From contig NC_084760.1 of NCBI RefSeq assembly GCF_028858725.1, positions 78,002,367-78,066,366 on the forward strand: a stretch of DNA of 64,000 bases, written 5' to 3'. Within the stretch, counting starts at the first letter, position 1; every line of letters starts with the position of its first letter. Below, one piece after another: positions 13,001 to 22,400 of this stretch. This DNA is from Colius striatus. Lineage: Eukaryota; Chordata; Aves; Coliiformes; Coliidae. The notes under the pieces are model-generated. The model had not been told where the DNA came from and searched no databases. It saw only the letters and a list, made by a program, of their open reading frames with translations. The position numbers and the translations under genes are program-made.

Positions 13001-15079
13001 AGTGCCTGAACATGGAGCTCGTGCTCATAGGTATTCCATATTTAAAATCCTGCCTGTTGATGCCATCTTTCTCTCTCTCTCTCTCTCTCTCTCTTTCGGG
13101 AGTCACTGACATGGGAAAGATAACAGGGCTAATAAAGCAGCGTAGCCGGGACACACATTGATTTGTTTTTTTGATGAGCGGTGCTTAGCACAAACAGTGG
13201 ATTCTAGAGCGATGCCAGTATTTATTACAGTGTAACATTAACATGGAAGGCACGGGAATGTCCTTGCTTGCGCCAGAATCCAGGCAAGTGACATGACCAT
13301 TTGCACAAAACTCACATACACCGCTCTCCCGGTAACAGGATGTTGGCAGGTGGGAAGATCACAGGATCCAGATGAAACGTGAAACGAGATGAGCAATCCT
13401 GTAGTGGTAATTTTAGAAGCTGGGTTCTGTACATTATTTACAGTACATTGTAGCTTTAAGGGGACAAAGCTACTCTTTGCCACTCGTGGACTTAATCTTT
13501 TCTGCGAGGTTTCTTTGTGGGACTTTCAGCAGTGCAGCAGCCGGAGGGATTTCATCCGTCCAGAGCAGTGGTAAAACTGCAAGTTATTTGCAGCAGAGCT
13601 ACCTTCATTCATAAAACACTCACCCAGCACGAGGGGAAAAGGCACCCAGGACCTTCTACCATATAAAGAGAAAAAAGGTGCTGAGTTATCTGCTTGCTGC
13701 TGATCTGAAGTGCAGAGGCCTGGCATAAGGAGGCTGCTGCTCACAGTGAATGGTGACAGAATTGGAAGCAGTTCCTGCCTCTAGGAACCTTAATTTGGCT
13801 TTACCATCCGTTAGTGAAATATCCTCCCTTTTTTTTTATCCCTAGAGGGTACTTGAAGTCCCCCTATCTCTTGGAGGACATTTTTGGTGACTGCATTCTG
13901 AATATGGGAAGCTCTGCTTATTTTGGATGGGTATTTGTTTCTTCAGAAACTCTCCGCAACAATTAGTTTCTTATAAAAAATGGAGTCTGCAAAGGGATTG
14001 TTCTGCAACGTTTGAACAACACCCACCACTCCTCTATAGAATCGTGGTCCCTGAGGGGAAAGGGGTTATATTCTCCTCCAGGCTTTTGGTCTGGATTTCT
14101 CCCCTTGCCCCGAAGGTGGACCCCGGGCACAGGGGTGTCTGGTGCAACCCTGCAGCCGGGGCAGCGGGCAGAGGGGTTGGGCAGGAGCCCGAGTTGCTCC
14201 TTCCTTGCTCAGACAGACGTGTCACTCACCCCCCAGCCTTCTTTGGGATTGCTGTGACCCGAATGACACCCTCAAGTACTGCACCAAGGGGTGACACGCA
14301 ATCTTTTAAAAAGAAACAAAGAGAAGAACAAGTCTAAGACCTAAGGAAAGCAAAGATTTATTCCAATTTCTTTTTTGTTTGGTGTGTTTCCGTCAGCCAG
14401 CAGGTGCCTCTATAGAGCCAACGCATTGCCTGTGTCAGCAGGAGTCTGTGGCACAGCATTGGAATACCTGCTTTCCTGTGATAACATGGCCTTTTCTTTC
14501 TTTGGTGTCTTTTCCCCCTTTCTCCAGCCCGTGGAGAGCCCCAGGAATCTGCCAGTCTGGACTTCCACTTGGTCTGTCACCAAGGTCCTTGGAGGACAGT
14601 GGCAGGAGAGAGATTTATGTATGTTGACGCATGCATATTGTTACTATATATTCCATATGAGGAAATCATGCATGCGACACGAGCGAAGGAGCTCAAATGG
14701 GGAATGCCTGTGGTAACTCCAATGAGACAAAGCTGCCTTTTTGTCTTCAAATATATTCCCAGAAAGCAGGGTTTGCCTGGTAAAAGCTTCACCCCTTCAG
14801 TACTACACCCTTCTGCACACTGAAGCACTGCTCAGCCCGTGCAGGCAGAACCCTCCACCAAGAGCAGGGGGTGGCACTGGATGAGGAGAAATAAAACCCA
14901 ACTGAGGATGGCACTCCCCCACACATCCACCCCCCTTTTAGCCTGTAGGTTCTAAGAAAAACCCATGTACCTGAAAAGCAAAGGCCTTTGCTTTTGGGGG
15001 GAGGATGATGCCCGGGATTATCATTTGTCCCCCGCTGCCCCCTCCCCCCAAATGGCTCTGCTGGACTTTGGAGCAATTC
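10088..15079. other. Upstream intergenic DNA next to the promoter
   Basis: No exon was recognised. It contains a (CT)n tract at 13070-13096 and an ACGTG core at 14217-14221. Distal promoter elements are likely here by analogy with mammals, but none can be proven by eye. Confidence 0.5.
13070..13096. repeat. (CT)n microsatellite
   Basis: Thirteen CT units, ending in TTCGGG. Simple repeat about 2.3 kb upstream of the inferred start site. Confidence 0.95.
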
Positions 15080-15200
15080 CCACGGCCAAGGTGAATTTTG
15101 ACCCGAAGGCGCATCCATCGGCAGGACGGAGTGGGGTGGAGGAAGCACGGCCCGTGGGGCAGCCGAGGAGAAAGGCAGGGGCAGAGAGGTCGGGGGCGAA

Positions 15201-15205
15201 ACGTG
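15201..15205 (+). promoter_or_regulatory. Candidate HIF core (ACGTG) near the promoter
   Basis: ACGTG in GAAACGTGAGA, about 150-200 bases upstream of the inferred start. The well-known human hypoxia element (TACGTGGG) is about 1 kb upstream of its start and no clear equivalent is seen. A second ACGTG lies at 14217-14221. A single five-base core is weak evidence. Confidence 0.25.
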
Positions 15206-15238
15206 AGACCCGCGGTGGATGGGGTCTGCGGTCCCGAG

Positions 15239-15357
15239 TGGGGCGGGCAGGGAAGAGCGGCGAAGGATGGCGGGGGGAGAGCGGTGGGGGGGCGCGCACC
15301 TCCGTGGCCTTTTCGCCGAGCGCGGAAAGGGATGGAAGGGGAGGAGGGAGGGAGGGG
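15239..15357 (+). promoter_or_regulatory. Candidate proximal promoter G-tracts (Sp1 and G-quadruplex type)
   Basis: GGGGCGGGCAGGG at 15239-15252, runs of six G at 15272-15277 and seven G at 15286-15292, and GGGGAGGAGGGAGGGAGGGG at 15338-15357 give repeated G-runs and a GGGCGG Sp1 box. The human promoter has a comparable G-quadruplex tract just upstream of its start site. Assignment is by position and composition. Confidence 0.5.
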
Positions 15358-15981
15358 AATCGCCGAGGAGGGTGGGACTTCGCCGGAGCGTCTCTTCCCG
15401 TGGCCGCGCCGAGCAGTTGCAGAGCGCCGGCGAGCGGGCTGTGGGGCGGGCGCTGCGCGGAGCTGCCGCGGGAGAGCGCGGAGCGGGGCTGCCGCTGCGC
15501 CGGGGGCCAGGAGCGCAACGCCGCGCCGGCGGGGGACAGCGCGCCGCGGGAGCAGCCCCTCCCGGGCACCGGGACCTGCTGTTGGCTTCGCCGCCTTGCT
15601 TTATCCTCTCGTTTAATTTATTTTTTTTCCCCCCACCTATACTTTGATCTGCTGGGATTTTTTTTTCCTCCCTTTGCTCCAGAGCCTCCCCCTGCCCCAG
15701 TTCCCTCCCTCTCTAGCCAGTTTGGATTGTTTTTTTTTTTTTTTAAATATTACTATTCTGATTTTTTTTTTTTAAGCGGTGGACAGAGAGAGGGAGAAAG
15801 AGAGAGGGCAGGAGGGAACCGCTGTGTTCGTCCCCTCCGCCGCCACCACCACCACCACCCCGACTTGTGGAGAGGGGTCGGGCCGAGCGGCGGCATCAGC
15901 CCCTTCCCCTCCGGGGAGACGACCCCCATCTCCGGGAGCCACCGGAGGCAGACTCCGCGAAAAGGGAGCGGAGGAAAAGAA

Positions 15982-15990
15982 ATGCATTGA
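15982..15990 (+). promoter_or_regulatory. Two-codon upstream ORF (M-H-stop)
   Basis: ATGCATTGA sits in a conserved leader block. The human sequence reads GCACTGAAACTT, with no ATG, so this minimal uORF appears specific to this lineage. Its use is not known. Confidence 0.45.
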
Positions 15991-16217
15991 AACTTTCCGC
16001 CCAAACTTTGGCGTGAGTGCGCGAAACCGAGCGAGCGCGGCGCGGGTGCCTGCCTGCCCCGGCGCGGGGAGAAGCGGCCGCGGACGGGCCGCCGCTGTGG
16101 AGCTCGGACTGCCCGGCAGCGGGGGCCGGGCGGCGGCGGGGCGGCCGCGGAGCCTGCGCTCGGCCCGGCGGAGCGCCCACCGAAAGAGGCAGCTGGGGCC
16201 GGCGGAGAGCCGGGCTT

Positions 16218-16229
16218 ATGGAGGGGTGA
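16218..16229 (+). promoter_or_regulatory. Three-codon upstream ORF (M-E-G-stop)
   Basis: ATGGAGGGGTGA lies 180 bases before the coding start. The human leader has ATGGACGGGTGA in the same context (GCCGGGCTCATGG), a uORF inside IRES A reported to affect which isoform is translated. Position, length, final glycine codon and TGA are all kept. Only codon 2 differs. Confidence 0.75.
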
Positions 16230-16408
16230 AATCAGAGACCCCGAAGAGCAACCTCCCTTCCTTCGGAGTCCCTCGCAGCGCCCAGCCGGCGGCACCCCAG
16301 GAGGCGGCGGCGGGCACGGAGGAGGCGCGGGCGAGAGCGCGGCGGGGCAGCGGGGCGGAGGCGAGGCGGAGCGCGGCGGGCCCTGCTCCGCGGCGTGGGC
16401 CGGCAACC

Positions 16409-16474
16409 ATGAACTTTCTGCTCACTTGGATCCACGGGGGGCTGGCGGCCCTGCTCTATCTGCAGAGCGCGGAG
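16409..16474 (+). CDS. VEGFA: VEGFA coding exon 1 (signal peptide)
   Basis: Sixty-six bases encode residues 1-22, [12 protein letters not shown] to S-A-E, followed by the donor GTAAGC at 16475. The ATG has A at -3 (context AACCATGA), a good Kozak match, and the mammalian start is in the same place. The hydrophobic core L-A-A-L-L-Y-L is the h-region of the signal peptide, with cleavage expected after residue 26 in exon 2. Residue 10 is glycine (GGG); human and chicken, as I recall them, have tryptophan (TGG). The exon ends in phase 0. Confidence 0.97.
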
Positions 16475-19400
16475 GTAAGCGCCGGGGACGGGGCGGCGGC
16501 GGCGGCGGGACGGGGGCTTTGTGCCCCGCATAGAGGGTGAGGGGAGGCGGTGGAAAAAGAGACTTCCCGTCTTCCCCCTCCCCCCCCCTTTTTTTTTTTT
16601 TTTATCCTCGCCCCCTCCCATCCTTCTCGCCTCCCACCTGCTCGGTGCGATGCCGCCGCGCTGCTGGCACCGGGTCCGGGTGGGTGCCTGCAGCGCACAC
16701 ACGTGTGTGTGCGTGCGTGCAGTGCTGCAGCGCGGGGGGGGCGGGTAGGGAGGAATAGGTTGGGGGGTGGGCACAGCGTTTCGCGGGGCCCCAGAGCCGT
16801 GCGGAGCGTCCGCGCACATGTGCGCACATCGAGCACCCCGGGCGCGGGGCTGGCGGGGCCGTGGGGTCCCGGTGGGGCCGGGCGCGGGGCGCTGCGCGGC
16901 GTGGGGCAGGCAGGCAGCGCGCTGGCTTCTTGCATCAGCCTCGCCTGCCGTCCCCGGGTCTCCTGACATTGCAAAAGGGTGTTTCGGCGGTATTTGCCTT
17001 GGGTCCCAGCTCGGGTTCGCACCGCCGAGTGGAGTTCAAAATACCTTAGCTGGAAAAACAAATAGAGATCAAAGAGGACAAAATGGATCCTGAATTTCTT
17101 CCAGGATGAAAAAAAAAAAAAATTAATCCAAATACATATCTCCTGCACCGAGATTACAAAACTGTGCATTTTTCTCTTCTCTCACTCTTCAGTCACTTTT
17201 ACTTTTGCTTCATTGTCATTCCCGGGGGATTAGAAACCAACTTGTCCTCCTTTTCTTCTTTTCTTTAAAAAAAAAAAAAAGAAGAAAGAAAGAAAGCTTT
17301 CTGTGCAAACCCATCCTATAAATCTGTTTTCTGAAGAGTCAAGAGGGCTGTGTTGCCAAGAGATATTAAGGGGTTTAGACGGAGTGCCCACGTGAAAGTG
17401 GCTGTTCACTAGGCGGGCAGGGATTAGGTTTTAAAGGCTATCACAGGTTAGCTCTCTCCTGCCATTTCTTCTCGTCACTTGGAGACAACGTGGGCCAGAT
17501 CATCTCCCACAATCCTGAAAATAAATGTCGCTTGCAAACTAATCAGTTATTCACATTGTTTGTTCAGCACTGATGCTGGAAGGTAACTCCCCAATTAGGA
17601 GCCATTTCAGCTGTAACTGAAGTCATGTAGCACTGCATGCTTTGTTTCTAGCCTGTTGTATCTCTACTTTCGCCAGTGACAGCCACACATTAGGCTGTGC
17701 CTGATGGGATCCCAGGCGCAGAGTGTAGCACGGAGCAGCTCTGTGCTGCCTGCCAGATTTGGCTCCTGGGACAATTCTTTCCGCTCTCCAAGACTTTTTC
17801 CACCTTCACCTAAATCGAGGGCTTCTTTGCCTCCCAGCTCCTTGGTAAACTTGTACAGTAGTGTCAGTACCCTGGCTATAGGTTAGACAACTCTGTGTTG
17901 GTGTCTAGTGATAATACCCTTTAACCCTCCCCTTGCTCTTTCTCCCCTCCCCTTCCTCTTCCCCAGAGGAGGAAACAGCGGATCAGGTAAAGTCCAGGTC
18001 CGTCTGTCCTCGGGAGTCGGGTAAAAGCCTCTTACTGCCATTTCACCTAGGCAGGAGGATGGTGCTGATGAAAAAAGAGAATAACGGTGGGAGGAAAAAG
18101 TAGGGGGGAATTCCAGGGTTGCCGGTAGGGTTAGGGGAGAAAGTTGTAGGCATAGATACAGGAGAGATGGCAAGATGTTGAGATAGCTGGGTGATGCAGG
18201 CCATATAAGTGCTCTGGCAGATCGACAGTGAGGTCTGCCCTTCGGTTCTGTCCTTATTTGTCCGTTGGTCACCCGGGCACCACGGTGATGAGAACGTTAG
18301 AAATACCAACAGATCTCACGTAGGCAGCTTGACGATGACTCTGGGCATGGCAGAAGGCATGACTCTTCACGCTGGGACTAGGGTTTTGTGCTTTGATGAT
18401 AATATTTATCTGTACTGTTAATCTGGCTGTCATGCTGAATAAAACCTATCTAGCTAGCCAGGCGCGGTGGAAAGCATTAAATAAAAGCCCTGGCAGAGGC
18501 TGAGTTGAGAAAGCAGGGTCCAGAGTGTGTCGAGCAACTTTGCTGAAGGCAGAAGAGGATGGAGGCAGGAATCACAGTACTCCAGGTGGAGGTGGCAGGG
18601 AGATTGATGCCTTACTGGGGAGGTTGTTATGGACACTGCTGCAGCAAGGCTGGGATGGTAGGATGGACAGGACTGGGCAGCACTGATGCCACAGGTGTCT
18701 GCTTCCACTGGTGGTGACAGCCCTTCTGTGCCGGAGTGGGAGAAGGAGGTGGGTTTGCAGTGCCACCCTCCTGGCCGTTTGCCTTCACTGAGCTGTGGCA
18801 CAGAGTCCTCTCGCCCCATAGGGTCAGAGAGGTTGTGTTGCTGTCCCCTTCCAGTCCCCTCCTTTCACAGAGGACGCAGGATAGTTGGTTGTTCCCCATC
18901 TTCCTTTGTCTGTGGATCTTCGTGGCAGCCTGGTCGCAAGTCACCCCTGATGAGGGTCTGGGAACTCTTCCCTGAACTGCAGAGGGACCTGGATACACCA
19001 TCTGTATGGCCATAGGGAACAGGCAGCAATCAGACACCAAGGGAGGGAAAGTGAGCCTGTGACTAGACTGCTAATTCTTGCACACCCACCACGCTCCCTG
19101 CCTTCGATGTGCCTCTGCGCCAGGCCACGATGGGGAGCCACCAGAACCTGCTTCACCAGCCCATTGGCAGCGGGGATGCAGCAGGTCACCTTCCCGAGAG
19201 CCACTCCAGGCCTGTGGTCTGAGGACAGGCTGGGAAAGGGGAGTGTTCCTTGGGGAGCAAGGGAGGGGGAAGCCCGTGCTGACATCTCAGAGGAGCTTGC
19301 TGATTCCTGACCAACCTCAAATCCGCTCTCCCGTCCGTCTTGCCCCGTGTCAGAGGTGCCTGGGCTGTGCTGGCAGCTTATGGGATTACTGACCCCTGCC

Positions 19401-22400
19401 TGCATGTACAATGGAGAAGGAGTGCAGAGAGTGCCCCCCAGCCCCCCCCCCCCTAAGTAGAAACCGCTGAGAAGAATTTCTAGCGCCTAAGACGAAAAGT
19501 GCCTTAACTCCTGTCCCAGAGTCCCTCTCAAAGTGGATGGATTGTTTGTTCCAGTCCTAAACAGTTACAAAGCTCTTTTAATGAGGCTGCACAGATTAGG
19601 GGGAGGGGAAGGGAGAGAAAGAGTGCTGCTGCTGGTGGTGAGGGGGGTGATGGTTAGAGAGAGAAATTACTTGATTAACCTTTTCCCTTCAGAGAATAAC
19701 TTGCTTCGGACAGGGACTGGGACAGGGAAGGTGCAGCCATACGGATGGTGTGAAGTGGGTTTATTTGCTAGGGGGAGGGGAAGTTGTTGTTCCACTGTGG
19801 GACATGCATTTTCTGAGACCTGCAAAGGAGCTTCCCCTTGGTCAGCCCCATTCCCATGGTCATTTATCCCTCTCTCAAGCCCAGGGGTTGCTTCCACACC
19901 TCTGTGAAATGTTGAAAATCTATTGGAAGGAAATTTGTGTTACAGCGCTGTTGGGTAATGCCAAAAGCCAGCAGAGGAGAGTGTGACCTTCAGGCTTCCA
20001 CCAAAGGGCACACCAGGCCTGGTTCCCCATTGCTCTGTCTGTTTCTTGGTATAGTGAGCAGGGAGTGTGTTACTGATAGTTCTGGGAAACTTCTCAGGTT
20101 TCTGCTGAGAGGTCTCTTGGGAGCAGATGCAGACTTTGTACTGCTCTCTTTTCCCGTCCGCGGCTGGGTTTGCAACCCGGGTCTAGGTGAGTGCTAGGAG
20201 AGAGTTCTGGATTAACTGCTGCAGTATGTGGGGGCAGGATGAGGTGCTAGCCAGGCGCAGGTGAGCAATCAGGATGTGTGGCTTGCTGCTGCTTCCCATC
20301 GCCACAGTGTGCTTGTATGTGAAGAGCAGCCTCACATAGAGAGTGGGTAGAATGACCCTCAAGGTATCTCTGAGCTGATTTTGCCCAGACCATCATGGTC
20401 ATCCTGCGCGTGAATGAAAAATCCCTCTGCAAAAGCTCTTCGGGGAGTTGTGACTCGGATAAACTGACATGACTCGTGATCCTCTTCCTGTGCTACGACA
20501 CAGATTGAGGTTTTTCTGCCCTTGATGTGGTTTTCTTTTGACCCATAGATTGTCAGGCGCTGAGTGGCTTTGGAAGGCCGCTGCAACCTCCGCTGCCTCC
20601 ATTTTGTTCAGTTGCAGTGACCTTCACACTTCAGGAATGAAACTGTTTCTAGGAACCTGCTTTTAAAACTGTTGCCACAGCACTGAGGTTGGCCACACAG
20701 CACTCTGCTCCCCAGAGAAGAAGTAGATCCACACGTGGGGCATCTCAGCCCTGGGCTGCTGAGTTATGCCCAGGTACAGAGACACTTTGGTTGAAACAAG
20801 AAGCAAGAAAGCTCGGTCAGGGAGACCTTAGACAAAGGGAACTGTGCAGAGACACAAAGGAACGGCTGGGAGAGGGGCTTCTAGGGCTTCGCCATCCCTC
20901 TTGCCCCCTTCTTTTAAAAGCTGGACACTTTGAGCTGTTGGGGTGGTGGTGCTGCCTTCAGCACTGGGCTGCCTAGAAGACCATTGACAATAGATTCTAG
21001 TTCTGAGCTTGGACTGGACTTTGCCTGCTCAGTTTAGTTCTGTCTCCAGGTATGGGCTCAGAGGGACTTTTTTCTAAGCCTAAATGCAGCGTATCACAGA
21101 TGAAGCAGGATTTTTGTATGTATCACCATACTCTTTTGGGGCCTCTGTCAAAAGGCAGCAGGTTCTGGGGCGGATGGCATCACACAGGTGGTAACGTAGC
21201 TGTGAGAAGTGAAGAAAGCTGGGCATTTTTTGCTTTTGGTTCAGAACAGAACAGCAGGGGGAAATCTGACTTGGCTGGAAAGTTACGTCAGAGCTAAAAC
21301 CCTCACGCAGAGCAGGAAGAGTGGAGTTTTTGTTTCACCTGGAATTAAAAAAATACTTCCTTTGTAAAGCATGAAGTGTAATGCTTCTCCATCCTGGTCA
21401 GGGAGTGAGTTACCTGTCACAACTCCTGCCCGTGTCAGCGGTTTGGAAATGCCCCTTGTCCCAAAAAGGCAGCGGGAGCAAACACAGAGCTCGGGGCCTT
21501 TTTGGTTTTTGTCCAGGGAAAGTGGCCAGAAGCCATGCAGGGGCTGGGGACTGGGACCCTTGGTGAGGGTGCACATTGCCCTCCCCTGCAGAGGAGAGGA
21601 GGGAAACCCAGGCAGTTTGGTGGTGTTGGTTGGCGAAGCGGTGCTGTCACAGTTAATCGCGCTGACACCCGGCCAGATACCAACACCTCGGTGGGCACCA
21701 CTGGCTTGTCGATAGGCATTCGTGACATTGAGAGGGGAGTGGTGCCCTCTTGGGCTTGGCCGCCCTGCTCCCCACGCTGCCCTCCCGGGGCTGGATTTAC
21801 CTTTACAGGGAGTGGGAAATGGAGGCCCCGGGGGGAAAAGAGCAGTGCCCAAAGGTAATGTCAGAGGCAGAGGGTCACCTCGGTTATTTTTCTTCTCTGC
21901 CCTCGGCCCAGGTTTTCTCTCGTTTGTTTTTTTTTTTTTTTCTTTTTAATGTAGCCACCGAAAGCTCCTCCCGAGGGACACGTTTCTCCCTTCGGGGCCT
22001 CTCTGGGGCCCGCCGCGCCAGAGGCTCGGCCGCCTCTCTCCTTCTTGCCCCTTCTTTCGGCCCGGGCCCGTCCCGCCCGCGCCGCCCGTACCCCTCTCGG
22101 CTCCCCGGGGGTCGGCGGCGGGGAACAAAAGGTCCCTCTGTGCCCGCCCAGGCGGCTGGAAGGGAGCGGCTCCACCTCGGGAGGGGGATCACCCCTCCGC
22201 CCCCTGCTCGGCGGGGCGCCGGCGGCGGGCCCGGGAACCCTCCCGCGCCCCGGGACGGCGTAACGGCTCCGCGTTGTGACCGATTTTCTGTTATCTTTGC
22301 AGTTGTCGAAGGCTGCTCCTGCCCTGGGGGATGGGGAGCGGAAACCCAATGAAGGTAAGCACTGGGCGGCTTCCCGGCGGGACGGGGTTGCCGGGGGCTC

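Larger units (their letters stand above)
15360..16408 (+). other. VEGFA: VEGFA 5' UTR (approximate 5' end)
   Basis: The long GC-rich leader is recognised by blocks shared with the human leader as I recall it: CTCGTTTAATTTATTTTT near 15610, CATTGAAACTTTCCGCCCAA near 15985, and GCCGGGCTTATGGAGGGGTG near 16210. Human transcription starts about 240 bases upstream of the first block, so the start here is placed near 15,350-15,400 by analogy, not from a visible initiator. The mammalian leader contains two IRES elements and upstream non-AUG starts. Poly-T runs lie at about 15660, 15729-15744 and 15762-15773. Only two ATG triplets occur between 15340 and the true start. Confidence 0.75.
15776..16408 (+). 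other. Open reading frame upstream of, and in frame with, the VEGFA ATG
   Basis: After an in-frame TAA at 15773-15775 the frame stays open for 211 codons up to the ATG at 16409. It has no in-frame ATG. Possible near-cognate starts are GTG at 15779 and CTG at 16109, 16154 and 16193. Human VEGFA starts an N-terminally extended L-VEGF at a CTG about 540 bases upstream. Alignment of leader blocks suggests that the human extension frame is not the frame kept here, so homology of the peptide is doubtful. GC richness alone favours long open frames. Confidence 0.45.
15080..17030. promoter_or_regulatory. GC-rich island over the VEGFA promoter, 5' UTR and exon 1
   Basis: CpG-dense sequence spans the inferred promoter, leader, exon 1 and the first 550 bases of intron 1. 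There is no TATA box at a sensible distance, in keeping with the TATA-less, Sp1-dependent mammalian VEGFA promoter. Boundaries are by eye. Confidence 0.75.

Noticed and set aside
14965..15990. Plus-strand open frame of 341 codons ahead of VEGFA
   Set aside because: Composition is driven by GC-rich then poly-T DNA (runs of phenylalanine). It has no family similarity, overlaps the promoter and is out of frame with VEGFA.
15753..16969. Long minus-strand open frames over the promoter and exon 1 (217 and 245 codons)
   Set aside because: Low-complexity proline/arginine/alanine translations in GC-rich DNA, with no domain. They overlap VEGFA exon 1 and leader and are explained by composition.
18458..18470. 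GCCAGGCGCGGTGG, which looks like the start of a primate Alu
   Set aside because: Match is only about 14 bases and not continued. The genome is avian, so this is chance.
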